Of a stretch of 64,000 bases of DNA, positions 1 to 8,137 are shown piece by piece; positions within the stretch are counted from its first letter, which is position 1; every line of letters starts with the position of its first letter. The stretch comes from an uncultured Collinsella sp. Lineage in GTDB: Bacteria; Actinomycetota; Coriobacteriia; Coriobacteriales; Coriobacteriaceae. The notes beneath the pieces were generated by a model, which ran no database searches, was not told the DNA's origin, and saw only the letters and a list, made by a program, of their open reading frames with translations. Location of the stretch: positions 1 through 64,000 of the forward strand of contig UQIW01000009.1 of assembly GCA_900541235.1 (NCBI GenBank), written 5' to 3'. The position numbers and the translations under genes were made by a program.

Positions 1-42
1 AGATTCTAGGACGAAGGCCGTTCTTCGTTAAACGGGCGCTAG

Positions 43-444
43 GGCGTCACCCTTACACCAACATTTTCGACGCGATCCATTCTGCAATCTCAATTCCATA
101 ATGCATGGGTTAGGATCGTAACCGGAAGATTGAAGGACGATTACCAGTATTCGGCCAATATTGATTACAACAACTTCGTCTGGCCCGAGCCCACGGAATC
201 CCAACGCGAGGAAGTCGAGCGTTGCGCCCAAGCCGTGCTCGACGCCCGGGATGCCCAGGAAGGTGCGACGCTCGCGGACATGTACGATCCCAAGAACGAG
301 CCGTTCTTCCCCGAGCTGATGACAGCGCACAAGGCGCTCGACGCCGCCGTCGAAGCCGCCTATGGCGTCGACTTCGGCGGGGACGAGGAGAAGATAGTCG
401 CCCATCTTTTCAACCTGTACGCCAAGAAGGTCGGTGAACTATAG
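43..444 (+). pseudogene. C-terminal remnant of an MmeI/YeeA-type DNA methyltransferase
   Basis: The frame is open from 43, just after an in-frame TAG at 40-42, to the TAG at 442-444. The translation matches what I know of the C-terminal target-recognition end of class I SAM-dependent (MmeI/YeeA-type) DNA methyltransferases: a FHNAWVR stretch, GRLKDDYQYS, then YNNFVWP and an ATLADMYDP block followed by a helix rich in Ala and Asp. The catalytic NPPY region and all nuclease or helicase parts are absent, and the only internal start near here is TTG at 130. It is therefore either a decayed fragment or the tail of a gene frameshifted just before this point. Its stop overlaps the start of the DUF262 gene by one base, so the pair was probably one transcription unit. 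A function for the fragment alone is unlikely. Confidence 0.6.
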
Positions 445-2213
445 TGCCCAACTCTATCTACAATCCCATATCGCTGGAGGTCGGTAACATCCTGAAGGAT
501 GTTCAGACGGGCAAGATTGGCCTGCCTGATCTGCAACGGCCTTTCGTGTGGGGCAATGAAAAGGTTCGCGATCTGCTTGATTCCATGCTTCGCGGATACC
601 CTATCGGCTATGTGATGCTGTGGGACTCTCCGAGCGATGATGCGGGCAAGAAGTCTGCCATAGGCTCGAACCAAAAGGTGTATGCCGTCCCCAAGTCCCT
701 TGTCATCGACGGACAGCAGAGGCTCACTGCCCTCTTGAGCTCTCTGTACGGCGTACCCGTGCGAGACAAGAACTTCAGGGAGCGAACGGTGAAGATCGCC
801 TACGACCCCATCGCACGCTCATTCAAGAATGCCGATGCCTCGACCGAGAAGGATTCGCGCTATGTGCCCGACGTATCCGAGGCCTTCGCGGCGAACCACG
901 ACAACAAGCTGAGCGCCTATCGCAGGGCGTTCATCAAGCGCCTTAACGAGGCGAATGCCAAAAAGGGAGAACCCGAACTCGACGACGGCGGCGAGGACGC
1001 CGTCGAGAGCGGGCTCAACGCATTACTCGGGCTTGAGCGCTATCTTCTGCCGACGCTGGAGATTTCCGAATCGGCTGACGAGGAGACCGTATCGGACATC
1101 TTCGTGCGTGTGAACTCGCAAGGGCAGGCGCTTAAGCAGGATGACTTCATCATGACCCTGCTTTCGGTCTACGAACCTGCCATGAGGGAGCGCATAGAGG
1201 AGTTCTGCGCCATGAGTCATGCGCCCGCAAAGGGCACCTCGTACAACCCGCTCATGACCGTCTCGCCGACGCATATCATTCGCGCCACGGTGGGCGTGGG
1301 GTTCAAGAGGGGTCGCCTGCGTTATGCCTACCAGATTCTTCGCGGGCGAGATCTCAAGACAAAGGAAACGACGCCCGAGACGCGGGCCGAGAACTTTGCC
1401 ACGTTCGGTCGCGCCCTCGATCTCGTGCTCGACTTGAACAACTGGCATGCCTTCATCAACACGCTGGCGGAGGCGGGCTATGTCTGTTCCGACCAGGTGG
1501 GGTCGGGCAATGCGCTCATGTTCTGTTATGCGTTTTACCTTATCGGGCGCTACGAGTTCGGTATGGAGCCGTTGGCTGTGCGCAGGCTCGTGCGGCGCTG
1601 GTATTTCGCCGCAGCCATAACGGGGCTCTATGTGGGGTCCTTCGAATCCGAGTTCGAGCAGCAGCTTAACGACGTCTCGCGCCTTGAGACCGCCGATGAG
1701 TTCCGGGCGTACTTCGACCGTAGGCTCGCCGCCATCATGACGGACGATTATTTCTCCATCACGCTGCCCAGCTCCCTCGACGCAAACGAGGCGGCGGGCC
1801 CGACCTGGTGGGGCTTCGTCGCGGCTCAGGTCGTGCTCGGTGCCAAGGTGCTGTTCAGCACGGCCCCGCTGTCCCAGCTCCTGCTCATGGGCTCGTCGGG
1901 CTCGAAGAAGGCGCTGGACAAACACCACCTGTTCCCGGACAACTACCTGAAGTCCAGGGGCTACCTCTCGCAGCGCAGCAACAGGGGCAACTTCACCCTC
2001 GTAGACTACCAGAACAACATCTACATCTCGGACGACGCCCCGAGCGAGTACGTCAGGAAGTACCGCGACTCGCTGGGGGAGGACGAGTATCGCCGCAACT
2101 GCGAGGAGCATGCCCTGCCTGTTGGGTTTGAGGACCTCGATTATGAGGAGTTCCTAGGCAAGCGAAGGCAGCTTATGGGCGAGCTGGTGAAGAGGGCCTA
2201 CGAGCGGCTTTAG
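444..2213 (+). CDS. DUF262/DUF1524 GmrSD-like restriction protein
   Basis: This 589-residue protein starts at GTG 444, overlapping the upstream TAG. The N-terminal part carries the DUF262 (ParB/Srx-like nucleotide-binding) signature: DLQRPFVWG near residue 28, then VIDGQQRLTALL near residue 87. The C-terminal third has a DUF1524-type His-Me finger nuclease pattern: DKHHLFPDNYL near residue 492, followed by an Asn-rich RSNRGNFTLVDYQNN segment. This domain order is that of GmrS-GmrD type IV restriction enzymes and related phage-defence proteins, which cut modified DNA using a nucleotide. Lying next to a methyltransferase tail inside a mobilizable element, it is probably defence cargo. Whether it cuts modified DNA or works with the damaged methylase cannot be read from the sequence. 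No frameshift or missing motif is visible. Confidence 0.8.
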   Translation: MPNSIYNPISLEVGNILKDVQTGKIGLPDLQRPFVWGNEKVRDLLDSMLRGYPIGYVMLWDSPSDDAGKKSAIGSNQKVYAVPKSLVIDGQQRLTALLSSLYGVPVRDKNFRERTVKIAYDPIARSFKNADASTEKDSRYVPDVSEAFAANHDNKLSAYRRAFIKRLNEANAKKGEPELDDGGEDAVESGLNALLGLERYLLPTLEISESADEETVSDIFVRVNSQGQALKQDDFIMTLLSVYEPAMRERIEEFCAMSHAPAKGTSYNPLMTVSPTHIIRATVGVGFKRGRLRYAYQILRGRDLKTKETTPETRAENFATFGRALDLVLDLNNWHAFINTLAEAGYVCSDQVGSGNALMFCYAFYLIGRYEFGMEPLAVRRLVRRWYFAAAITGLYVGSFESEFEQQLNDVSRLETADEFRAYFDRRLAAIMTDDYFSITLPSSLDANEAAGPTWWGFVAAQVVLGAKVLFSTAPLSQLLLMGSSGSKKALDKHHLFPDNYLKSRGYLSQRSNRGNFTLVDYQNNIYISDDAPSEYVRKYRDSLGEDEYRRNCEEHALPVGFEDLDYEEFLGKRRQLMGELVKRAYERL

Positions 2214-2371
2214 GTCTCCATTGTGGATCGGGGAGAGGTTACTGCCGACTCCTCCCCGACGCGCAGGTCGAGAGGGCCGAGGCGTGGCAATCGGCCTTGC
2301 GGCCGATGGGTCCCGCTTATGGGCGGGACCCCCGCGACGCACGGCGTCGCTCTCGCTGCGGCTCCCTGGCA

Positions 2372-2540
2372 ACGCTCCCCAGGGTCGCGTTTCGTCCGCC
2401 TCCGCTCACGCCGGCCCAGCCCGCCGAACGGCTGCGCTCGATGGCTTCCAGAAGTCGCCATCGCTCCGCCGTGGTCGCCGGGCTGGGCCTCTCGCGCCGG
2501 GTCGCCGAGCGCCGTCGTGCGACGCTCCCCAGGGTCGCGT
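2372..2540. repeat. 19-base direct repeat pair in the non-coding tract
   Basis: The sequence ACGCTCCCCAGGGTCGCGT occurs exactly at 2372-2390 and again at 2522-2540, in the same orientation. The 131 bases between hold no gene that I can support. The spacing and GC-rich context could mean decayed duplicated sequence or binding sites. No protein partner can be assigned. Confidence 0.6.
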
Positions 2541-2615
2541 CTCCTCGGCGCCGGTTCAACCGGCGCTCACCTGCCCGGGCTCGCGTTGCCTTGGGCAACC
2601 GGCTCGCTCCGTGCA

Positions 2616-2653
2616 GGCAAGATATGGATTCCGTTGCACGGAATCATCTTGCC
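2616..2653. repeat. Long interrupted inverted repeat, possible oriT or regulatory hairpin
   Basis: GGCAAGAT (2616-2623) pairs with ATCTTGCC (2646-2653). Inside it GATTCCGT pairs with ACGGAATC around a TGC loop, with a three-base ATG bulge on the left. This gives 16 base pairs with one bulge. It lies beyond the terminator of the relaxase operon, so it is not part of that mRNA. Inverted repeats of this kind flank nic sites in many oriTs, but position alone does not prove the role. Confidence 0.4.
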
Positions 2654-2710
2654 CGTCTGCGGCGGGACGGCGAACCGCTCCGAGGTCGCTCTCACCGAAG
2701 GGCAAAAGAA

Positions 2711-2740
2711 GGGGCCGGAACGCCTGTTGCGTCCCGGCCC
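2711..2740 (-). terminator. Terminator of the mobilization operon
   Basis: GGGCCGGAACGC and GCGTCCCGGCCC form a 12-position stem with one mismatch around a five-base CTGTT loop. Read on the minus strand it is followed by a T-rich TTCTTTTG tract. It lies directly after the relaxase stop codon. Confidence 0.7.
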
Positions 2741-2746
2741 AAATGC

Positions 2747-3685
2747 TCAGTCGTCTCGGCCGTTCTGGTTCTCCAGCGCCCTGCGCTCAAGCTCCCAGAA
2801 CGCCCGCATCGCCGTCGCTATCCCGCGCAGCGTGAAGCGGACGGCGATGCCAGTCGAGCGGTCGACGGCAAAGCCGAGCCTTCCGCCGTTGACCTTCCTC
2901 ATGCCCCCGAGAGACTTCGAGGGGAAGCGGTACTGGAGGCTCCCGCCCTTCGACCTGGCGAGCTCGATGCCGTCCCGCTTGAGCCGCCGCTCAAGCTCGC
3001 CCATCCGGTCGGGGCAGTCGCGCATGCGCCCGACCTCCTCGATTCGGCGAGCGACCGCGACGCGGATGCGGGCGTTCTCCGAGCGCGCGGTCTGCCCCTT
3101 TCGGGCCATGTCGCGCTCTTCCGTGCCGGGTTGCCTCGCGTGGACGCGCGAGTTGGCCTTGCCGCGCTCAAGCTGCCTGAGGCCGTACCTTTCGTCCAGG
3201 GTACGGACGGTCTTCACGCGTGATGCCGCCGCCTTTCGGGCGGGGCCCTCGTCGAGCCTTCGGCCGGTTTCCAGATCACTGCGGTTGATGCCGAGGTGCA
3301 CGGCGTAGCGGTCGGTGGCGTCCGCGCGGCAGCGCTCGCGGTGCAGCACCATCACGACTTCCTGGTTGGGGTAGCGCTCGGCCACGTACTCCCTCGCATA
3401 GCGCATGCACAGCTCCGGCGTCATCTTCCCGCCGTTGAGGTCGCACTCGTCTGGGAGGAACCCGAGTATCTGGTGCTGCATGTAGGTACACTTGGCACCG
3501 GCCTTGCCGGGCCTGTCGTGACCCATGGCCGCCCTCGTGTCTGCCATCTCCTGAAACCAGCGGTCATCGTCGATGATGTTCTGCGTGCCGTGGGCGAGCG
3601 CCTTGTCGCGGTCCCAGGAGAGGTAATCCCTGAGTCTCGCGAGGTGCTTCTCGCTGCAGACGCTCGTCTGCTTTATCGCCGTCAT
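2747..3685 (-). CDS. MobA/VirD2-type relaxase
   Basis: This 312-residue protein is the DNA-nicking enzyme that would start conjugal transfer by cutting one strand at oriT and staying bound to its 5' end. A histidine motif typical of MOB relaxases is visible at about residues 115-134 (H115, then DRYAVHLGIN with H130 and N134), preceded by a TYMQHQILGF strand near residue 67. The SEKHLARLRDYLSWDRDKAL segment at the N-terminus offers Tyr21 as the likely nicking residue. The usual HxH pair is reduced to a single His before LGIN, which is worth noting. At 312 residues it is of minimal length, with an Arg-rich helical C-terminal half. A clear GGGAGG ribosome site precedes the ATG. It is the last gene of a leftward operon, 10 bases after the coupling-protein stop. 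Confidence 0.8.
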   Translation of the reverse strand: MTAIKQTSVCSEKHLARLRDYLSWDRDKALAHGTQNIIDDDRWFQEMADTRAAMGHDRPGKAGAKCTYMQHQILGFLPDECDLNGGKMTPELCMRYAREYVAERYPNQEVVMVLHRERCRADATDRYAVHLGINRSDLETGRRLDEGPARKAAASRVKTVRTLDERYGLRQLERGKANSRVHARQPGTEERDMARKGQTARSENARIRVAVARRIEEVGRMRDCPDRMGELERRLKRDGIELARSKGGSLQYRFPSKSLGGMRKVNGGRLGFAVDRSTGIAVRFTLRGIATAMRAFWELERRALENQNGRDD

Positions 3686-3695
3686 GGTCGCCTCC

Positions 3696-5612
3696 CTAGT
3701 CGAGCGAGAGCCCGCTGAATTTGCCGCCCGGCTTGCTCCCGTTCTTCTTCTCCGGCTCGGGCCACTTTGGGCACCAGGTCGAGGCCTCCTCGCGCATCTT
3801 CCCAGCAGCTGACTCGTCGAGGCGGCGCTGGTAGGCGCGATGGTTCTCCGCCTCGTGCTCGGGGGTCCCGAGGTCGAAGTGCTCCCTTGTGGGCGTGTTG
3901 GTGCAGTCGGTGACGGGGGAGCGGAAGACGCCGGCTCGACATGCGGGCATACCGTTGTCCGCGTGCTTCACGACGATGATCCCGTCCCGGTCCGGGGCCA
4001 TGTCGCGCCACTCCCAGGGGTGTATCACGTCGTCGGCGCTCTCGCTGTAGGACGTCGAGGAGGACGTGCCTGACGCGGCCCTGCCGTTGCTCGTGCCCTG
4101 CGTGTGGCGCGTGGTCTTGCCGATGAGCTCGGTGAAGTACCGGCGATCCTCCTCCTCTGCGAGCTTCATGGCGACCTTCACACCGCAGTTCGCGAGGATC
4201 TTCCTGCGGCCGTCTCTCTCGCCATACTTATTGAGCTGGGATACGTCCTGCGTCGCTCCGACCCAGAACGTCCCGTAACTGCGCCCGAGACTGAGGAGGG
4301 CGGGCAGGCACTCGACGCGGGGCAGGTTGCCCCACTCGTCGCCGAGTATCTGCACGGGGCGGGGGAGCCTGCCGCCGTTCACGTCCGCGACCGCCTGGAC
4401 CGAAGCCCAGAGCTGCGAGAGAAATATCGCCGCGATGCAGTTGTAGGGTGAGCCCTCGTCGAGCACGTGGAGGAAGACGGCGCTCTTCTCCGTGAGTACC
4501 GTGCGCGGGTCGATGTCGGAGCCGGAGGTCATCCAGGCGACCGGGGCGGACGAGAACGGGCGGAGTGCCACCTTGAGCGTCGAGAGGATGCTCCTGAGCT
4601 CGTTGCCGCCCGAGGAGATGAACTGCGACGCCCTTCCCTTGGCGGGGTGGCCGCTCGGCAGGGAGCGGAAGACGGCCTTCAGGGGCTCGGATGGGTCGTC
4701 GCCCTCTGCCTCGGTACCGCGGTCCAGGACTTCGCAGACGGTCGCGAGGTGCTTTGATCCCTCCGGGCACTCGTCGGACATTGAGACCAGCAGGACCAGG
4801 GCCGAGAGCAGGCCCCTGGCCGATGCCGTCCAGTGCGAACCCTTGCCCCTCTCGTCGTCCTGGACCACGAGCTCCGCGATGGCGTCCGCTGCCTGCTCAG
4901 CCTCCTGGTCGCGCTCCTCGGCATGGAGGTCGAGAACCTGCTTGAGCGGGTTGAACCTATGGCCGCGATAGGGGTGCTGCGTGTCGAGCAGGAGGACGCG
5001 GTAGCCACGACGGGCAAGCTCATCGCCCGTGAGCTCTATGAGCTCGTTCTTCACGTCGGAGACGACGAGGGTCGCGGGCTCGGAGCCGTTGGAGGCGTCG
5101 CCGTAGCTGAGCAGGTCGATTGAGGGGAGGTAGAGGAAGCGTGACTTACCTGACCCAGTGGCCCCTGATACGAAAATCATCTTCTTCGGCTCGTAGAGAT
5201 AACAGGGCTTACCGCGATATTTGGTGAAACCGTAGACGAACCCGCGCGACGATGGGATCGTCGAGCCGTCCCAGGTCACGGACCCCTTCACGACCTCGCG
5301 ACCTGTCTTGACGTGGGCGTCGCCGAGCACGCCGCCGTCCTCGGCTCGTGATTTGAGGGCGCTTGAGTAGGCGATGAGGGCGCAGGTGCAGAGTGCAAGG
5401 AGGAAGACGAACAAGGCCCCGAGGGGATGGGTGACGAACCCGTCCGAGAGCCACCAGCCGAGGACGGTCTCCGCGTCGAACGTTGTGGGAATTGCCGATG
5501 CGTCGAGTCCGTACCCGGCGACGAGCATGTCGATGGGGGCGGCGAGTACGGGGCATGCGAGGATCGCTAGGAAAAGGGATGATAGGAGCGCTGTGAGTAT
5601 CTTGGTTTTCAT
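3696..5612 (-). CDS. VirD4/TraG-type coupling protein (T4CP)
   Basis: This 638-residue membrane ATPase would bring the relaxosome to a type IV secretion channel. It has an N-terminal hydrophobic signal-like segment (residues 5-25), a second membrane span at about 62-82, a Walker A motif GATGSGKS at 150-157, and a Walker B-like ILGDEWGN in the last third. These are in the order expected for VirD4/TraG proteins. Its ATG overlaps the mobC stop (ATGA at 5609-5612), so the two are translationally coupled. No mating-pair genes (VirB4, VirB6 and similar) occur in the window. The element therefore probably borrows another element's secretion channel, although bringing its own coupling protein is less common for mobilizable elements. 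Confidence 0.85.
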   Translation of the reverse strand: MKTKILTALLSSLFLAILACPVLAAPIDMLVAGYGLDASAIPTTFDAETVLGWWLSDGFVTHPLGALFVFLLALCTCALIAYSSALKSRAEDGGVLGDAHVKTGREVVKGSVTWDGSTIPSSRGFVYGFTKYRGKPCYLYEPKKMIFVSGATGSGKSRFLYLPSIDLLSYGDASNGSEPATLVVSDVKNELIELTGDELARRGYRVLLLDTQHPYRGHRFNPLKQVLDLHAEERDQEAEQAADAIAELVVQDDERGKGSHWTASARGLLSALVLLVSMSDECPEGSKHLATVCEVLDRGTEAEGDDPSEPLKAVFRSLPSGHPAKGRASQFISSGGNELRSILSTLKVALRPFSSAPVAWMTSGSDIDPRTVLTEKSAVFLHVLDEGSPYNCIAAIFLSQLWASVQAVADVNGGRLPRPVQILGDEWGNLPRVECLPALLSLGRSYGTFWVGATQDVSQLNKYGERDGRRKILANCGVKVAMKLAEEEDRRYFTELIGKTTRHTQGTSNGRAASGTSSSTSYSESADDVIHPWEWRDMAPDRDGIIVVKHADNGMPACRAGVFRSPVTDCTNTPTREHFDLGTPEHEAENHRAYQRRLDESAAGKMREEASTWCPKWPEPEKKNGSKPGGKFSGLSLD

Positions 5613-5959
5613 GATAGTTCTCGATTCTTGGAGATGAGGTTTGAAAGCTGCGAGGCCGTGCTCGACACCAGTCGGACGGCCTCCGTGAGCTGTCGGGCCG
5701 TCTGCGCATCCACGCCATAGGCGTTTGCGGCATGGACGGCCTGGTTGAGGTTTCCGCCCTGCTTCTTCATCTGGTGGAGGATTTGCCGCAAGGTCGCCTC
5801 GTCGGCGACCTTGACGGGCTTCTGCCCGATGCGGAGGGCAGCTTCGCGCATGAACGTCGATGGGGCCATGTCAAAAGAGGAAGAGCGCGCCATGATGACG
5901 GCACGCTCCTCCTCGGTCATGCGGACGTTGATATGCGCGGTCTTGCTGTTGCCGCGCAT
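5609..5959 (-). CDS. MobC-like relaxosome protein
   Basis: This 116-residue protein begins with a ribbon-helix-helix-like segment (KTAHINVRMTEEERAVI) followed by a helical region with KKQGGNLNQAVHAAN, the hallmark of MobC-family plasmid mobilization proteins. MobC binds oriT and helps the relaxase open the strands. It is preceded by a strong AGGAGGG site, starts three bases after the stop of the ATPase gene, and its stop overlaps the start of the coupling protein. Size and order (mobC, T4CP, relaxase) fit a compact mobilization operon. Confidence 0.8.
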   Translation of the reverse strand: MRGNSKTAHINVRMTEEERAVIMARSSSFDMAPSTFMREAALRIGQKPVKVADEATLRQILHQMKKQGGNLNQAVHAANAYGVDAQTARQLTEAVRLVSSTASQLSNLISKNRELS

Positions 5960-5962
5960 GGC

Positions 5963-6847
5963 CTAGCCCTCCTGGTCATAGAAGGTGGCATGGGGCGCGT
6001 CGAAGGTGAGCTTGGCGCTCCCAAGCGTGCCATAGCGTGCCTTAAGGACGCGAACGAGCAGGGGACGAACATCTAGCTCTGAGTTGTACTTCCGCTCCTT
6101 CTTGTCCCTGCCGTCGACCTGCAGGAAGAGAGCGTTGTCGGTGCCGTAGTCGATACCCTGCGAGCCAGCGAAGACGTTGAGCTCGGTGTTCGCATCGTTG
6201 TACTTATCGCGCGCGACGCTGCTTATCAGGAAAACGGGGACGTCATACGTCCGGGCGATGTTGCCCAGGGCTTGGACGCAAGCGGTGATGACAACGCGTT
6301 CTTCCGCGCGAACATTGAAATTGGTTGCTGCAATGAGTTGAAGGTAATCCACAAAAACGGCAGGGCGCTGCCCACGTTCGTGAATGCAATCACCGATGCA
6401 ACGCCCGAGATCTTCCATGGACGTTTGGCTGTCCATGATGCACGAGTTAGGTGCTACGGTCTCGGCGTAGATGGCGCAGGCGTGCTCAAATGCCTCCCTC
6501 TTCTCGGGGATAGCCCCGGTCGCTTCGGAAAGGCTGAAGTCTCCGTTGCCGAGGCGCGTGATGCCCTTCTGAGCAATGCGATACGCGGGGAGTTCCGCGG
6601 AGTAGAAGACGGTGGGCACGCCTTGGGAGGCAAGGTCGTCGGAGATAACCTTGAGGAGCGTCGTTTTGCCGGCAGCGGGTGCCGCTCCGACTATGGTCAG
6701 GATTCCGGGTACGACGCCTCCGATGAGCTTGTCGAGAGAGGGGAGGCTGCGTATATGAGCCATGGGCTTACGCCCGTTCATTTCCTCGATATAGGTCTTG
6801 AGCTGATCGGCTTCGACGTTGAATGAGCTATTGGCTACAGGCTGCAC
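5963..6847 (-). CDS. DnaB-like RecA-fold ATPase
   Basis: The 294-residue protein starts at GTG 6847 behind a GGAGG ten bases upstream. It corresponds to the C-terminal ATPase domain of replicative helicase DnaB, with a short N-terminal helix in place of the DnaB N-domain: Walker A GAAPAAGKT at residues 54-62, a FYSAELP strand, and Walker B AVFVDYLQLI near residue 165. Proteins of this kind occur in mobilizable elements and plasmids as accessory replication helicases. Its start overlaps the end of the HTH gene by 13 bases and mobC follows directly, so it belongs to the same operon. A role in rolling-circle or theta replication of the excised element is inference. Confidence 0.7.
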   Translation of the reverse strand: MQPVANSSFNVEADQLKTYIEEMNGRKPMAHIRSLPSLDKLIGGVVPGILTIVGAAPAAGKTTLLKVISDDLASQGVPTVFYSAELPAYRIAQKGITRLGNGDFSLSEATGAIPEKREAFEHACAIYAETVAPNSCIMDSQTSMEDLGRCIGDCIHERGQRPAVFVDYLQLIAATNFNVRAEERVVITACVQALGNIARTYDVPVFLISSVARDKYNDANTELNVFAGSQGIDYGTDNALFLQVDGRDKKERKYNSELDVRPLLVRVLKARYGTLGSAKLTFDAPHATFYDQEG

Positions 6848-7080
6848 GGATCCGACACCTCCAACTCGTGAAGGTACTCAAAAAAGCTGGACTCGATGAC
6901 GAAGAGGCGGCTATGAAGCTTGAGGCAGCGACCGCTCTCTTTCATGAGCGATGCGGCGGCAACCTCCCCAAGCCCGGTCAGCTCACGAATCTCGGTGACG
7001 CCGAGCAGACGCTCGCGTCCCAGAACGACGCGAGGAGGAGCGGGTACGATACCCGCTTTGGGAACAACGGAATCTACCAT
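6835..7080 (-). CDS. Small HTH (excisionase/MerR-like) protein
   Basis: The frame is open further upstream, but AAAGGAG lies eight bases before the ATG at 7080, so the product is taken as 81 residues beginning MVDSVVPKAG. The central part (ERLLGVTEIRELTGLGEVAAASLMKESG) reads like a winged-helix DNA-binding motif in which a helix is chosen by a TGLGE turn, followed by a beta-strand wing (KLHSRLFVIESSFFEYL). Excisionases and element-encoded repressors have this size and layout. Being first in the leftward operon, it may regulate the operon or act as directionality factor for the integrase. The family assignment rests on pattern only. Confidence 0.55.
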   Translation of the reverse strand: MVDSVVPKAGIVPAPPRVVLGRERLLGVTEIRELTGLGEVAAASLMKESGRCLKLHSRLFVIESSFFEYLHELEVSDPCSL

Positions 7081-7084
7081 GGTA
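7073..7084. repeat. Palindrome over the HTH start codon
   Basis: CTACCATGGTAG is a perfect 12-base palindrome that includes the ATG at 7080-7078 (read on the minus strand). It extends to 20 bases with one mismatch. It could be an autoregulatory operator, or it may be chance. Confidence 0.35.
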
Positions 7085-7105
7085 GAATCTCCTTTGGTCT
7101 GCTCA

Positions 7106-7158
7106 CTCCTCCCCACCTCAGTTTGGCGACTAGAGGGGAGGGGTGGGCGGCTTTTTGT
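7106..7158 (+). terminator. Terminator-like hairpin in the divergent leader region
   Basis: CTCCTCCCC at 7106-7114 can pair with GGGGAGGGG at 7135-7143 (one G-U), followed on the plus strand by CGGCTTTTTGTTT. It lies between the leftward HTH gene and the rightward gene at 7338. It could end antisense transcripts or attenuate the rightward gene. Confidence 0.35.
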
Positions 7159-7337
7159 TTCTATGGCCTTCTTTGGGCACCCCCATTCCGGCATTCGCTT
7201 ATCTGTGCAATTCGATGATACAGCTTCTGGCAATCGAGGCGCTGAAGATTCAGAAAAAGTTCCGAAAAGTTTCGGATAAGCACTTTTACCTCGAAAAACA
7301 GGGTTATACTTACAATGAAAATCGATTGGGGGATGAA

Positions 7338-8084
7338 ATGGAACGCTCCAGGAAACCGAAAAAACGAAAGTTTGGGACGACCGTCCTTGAACAGACCGAT
7401 GACAACATCAGCATGTTCAAGGAACAACATCCGCAAGAGTTTAAGACTCCGGGGGAAGTGGTCGACCTTCTCGCGAGTCTATGTCTCCGCGTCAACAAGG
7501 GTGCGGCTGCAGAGCTGAGCGCTTTTTGTGCGCAACGGGTCAAGTCTATTCAGGATGAGCTTAGTGGATATGGCGATGCTGAGTCCCTGTCGCTCGCTGC
7601 CGACGATTTAAACGACAAGCTCTCTTATTACAAGGCTCTTCGTAACCATATGCTGCGATTTGTTCCGCAAGACAGCCTTGTTGATAAGGGGCCGTCAATG
7701 AAACGCGTGGACCTGCGAGGTGGCTCGTATCTCGTTGTCCCCGACGATTGGCCGGTGGTCAATGAGTCGAATGCTGCGTCATGCGACTATGCTTTCGTTC
7801 TTGAAGTGCGGAATGCAAGCGATGCAATTCCGCACTATGTTTATCTTTCCTCAAAGGAAGTCTGCCCTACGGATGAGGTGCTTGATGCGATAGCTGATAT
7901 ATGGCCGGGAATTCGTGATGTCCAGACTTCTCAGGTTGAGCCAATCTATGACAAGGACGGCGCGATTCTGAATACCGACGAATGGACGAAGGCACCTATA
8001 ATCGGCGTCTTCCCCATTCGCGACGCCTCATCGTTTTCCTGGGAGGATAAAGCTCCATATGGAGCGATGGTCTATCGCCATTAG
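7338..8084 (+). CDS. Element-borne protein of unknown function
   Basis: I do not recognise the family. The frame is open from further upstream, but the ATG at 7338 is preceded by GGGGG seven bases away and by a TATACT box at about 7305, so a 248-residue product starting MERSRKPKKRKF is most likely. The N-terminus is very basic, residues 40-110 are helical, and the C-terminal half is mixed with many Asp and Trp residues (VPDDWPVV, DIWPGIRDV, SSFSWEDKAPYG). No signal peptide, membrane span or nucleotide-binding motif is visible. Codon use is less GC-rich than in chromosomal genes here. It stands alone between the mobilization operon and the integrase, facing rightward, as cargo or a regulator of the element. 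Confidence 0.55.
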   Translation: MERSRKPKKRKFGTTVLEQTDDNISMFKEQHPQEFKTPGEVVDLLASLCLRVNKGAAAELSAFCAQRVKSIQDELSGYGDAESLSLAADDLNDKLSYYKALRNHMLRFVPQDSLVDKGPSMKRVDLRGGSYLVVPDDWPVVNESNAASCDYAFVLEVRNASDAIPHYVYLSSKEVCPTDEVLDAIADIWPGIRDVQTSQVEPIYDKDGAILNTDEWTKAPIIGVFPIRDASSFSWEDKAPYGAMVYRH

Positions 8085-8102
8085 TCCATCTATGTTCAAA
8101 GC

Positions 8103-8137
8103 AAGGGAAGGGCCGGGTATATCTCGGCCCTTCCCTT
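8103..8137. terminator. Bidirectional terminator between unknown gene and integrase
   Basis: AAGGGAAGGGCCG (8103-8115) is perfectly complementary to CGGCCCTTCCCTT (8125-8137) across a nine-base loop. The right arm overlaps the integrase stop codon, so the hairpin serves both convergent genes. Confidence 0.8.

Larger units (their letters stand above)
2214..2746. other. GC-rich non-coding stretch between defence cargo and relaxase
   Basis: About 530 bases lie between two convergent genes. Open frames exist on both strands but read as low-complexity Arg/Pro/Ser text with no start-site signals, so I treat the stretch as non-coding. It holds a dyad at about 2307-2334 (GGTCCCGC with GGCGGGACC), a 19-base direct repeat at 2372-2390 and 2522-2540, a short dyad CCGGTTCAACCGG near 2551, the long interrupted hairpin at 2616-2653 and the relaxase terminator at 2711-2740. 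Such a dyad-rich tract beside a relaxase gene could contain a transfer origin, but no nic consensus is recognisable. Confidence 0.5.

Noticed and set aside
2221..3308. Several overlapping rightward open frames over the non-coding tract and relaxase gene
   Set aside because: Arg/Pro/Ser-rich translations without ribosome sites. Dyads and the relaxase on the other strand explain the region better.
7315..7518. Alternative start or small gene at 7315 in another frame
   Set aside because: It lies at the promoter box and has no ribosome site, whereas the frame starting at 7338 is long and has one.
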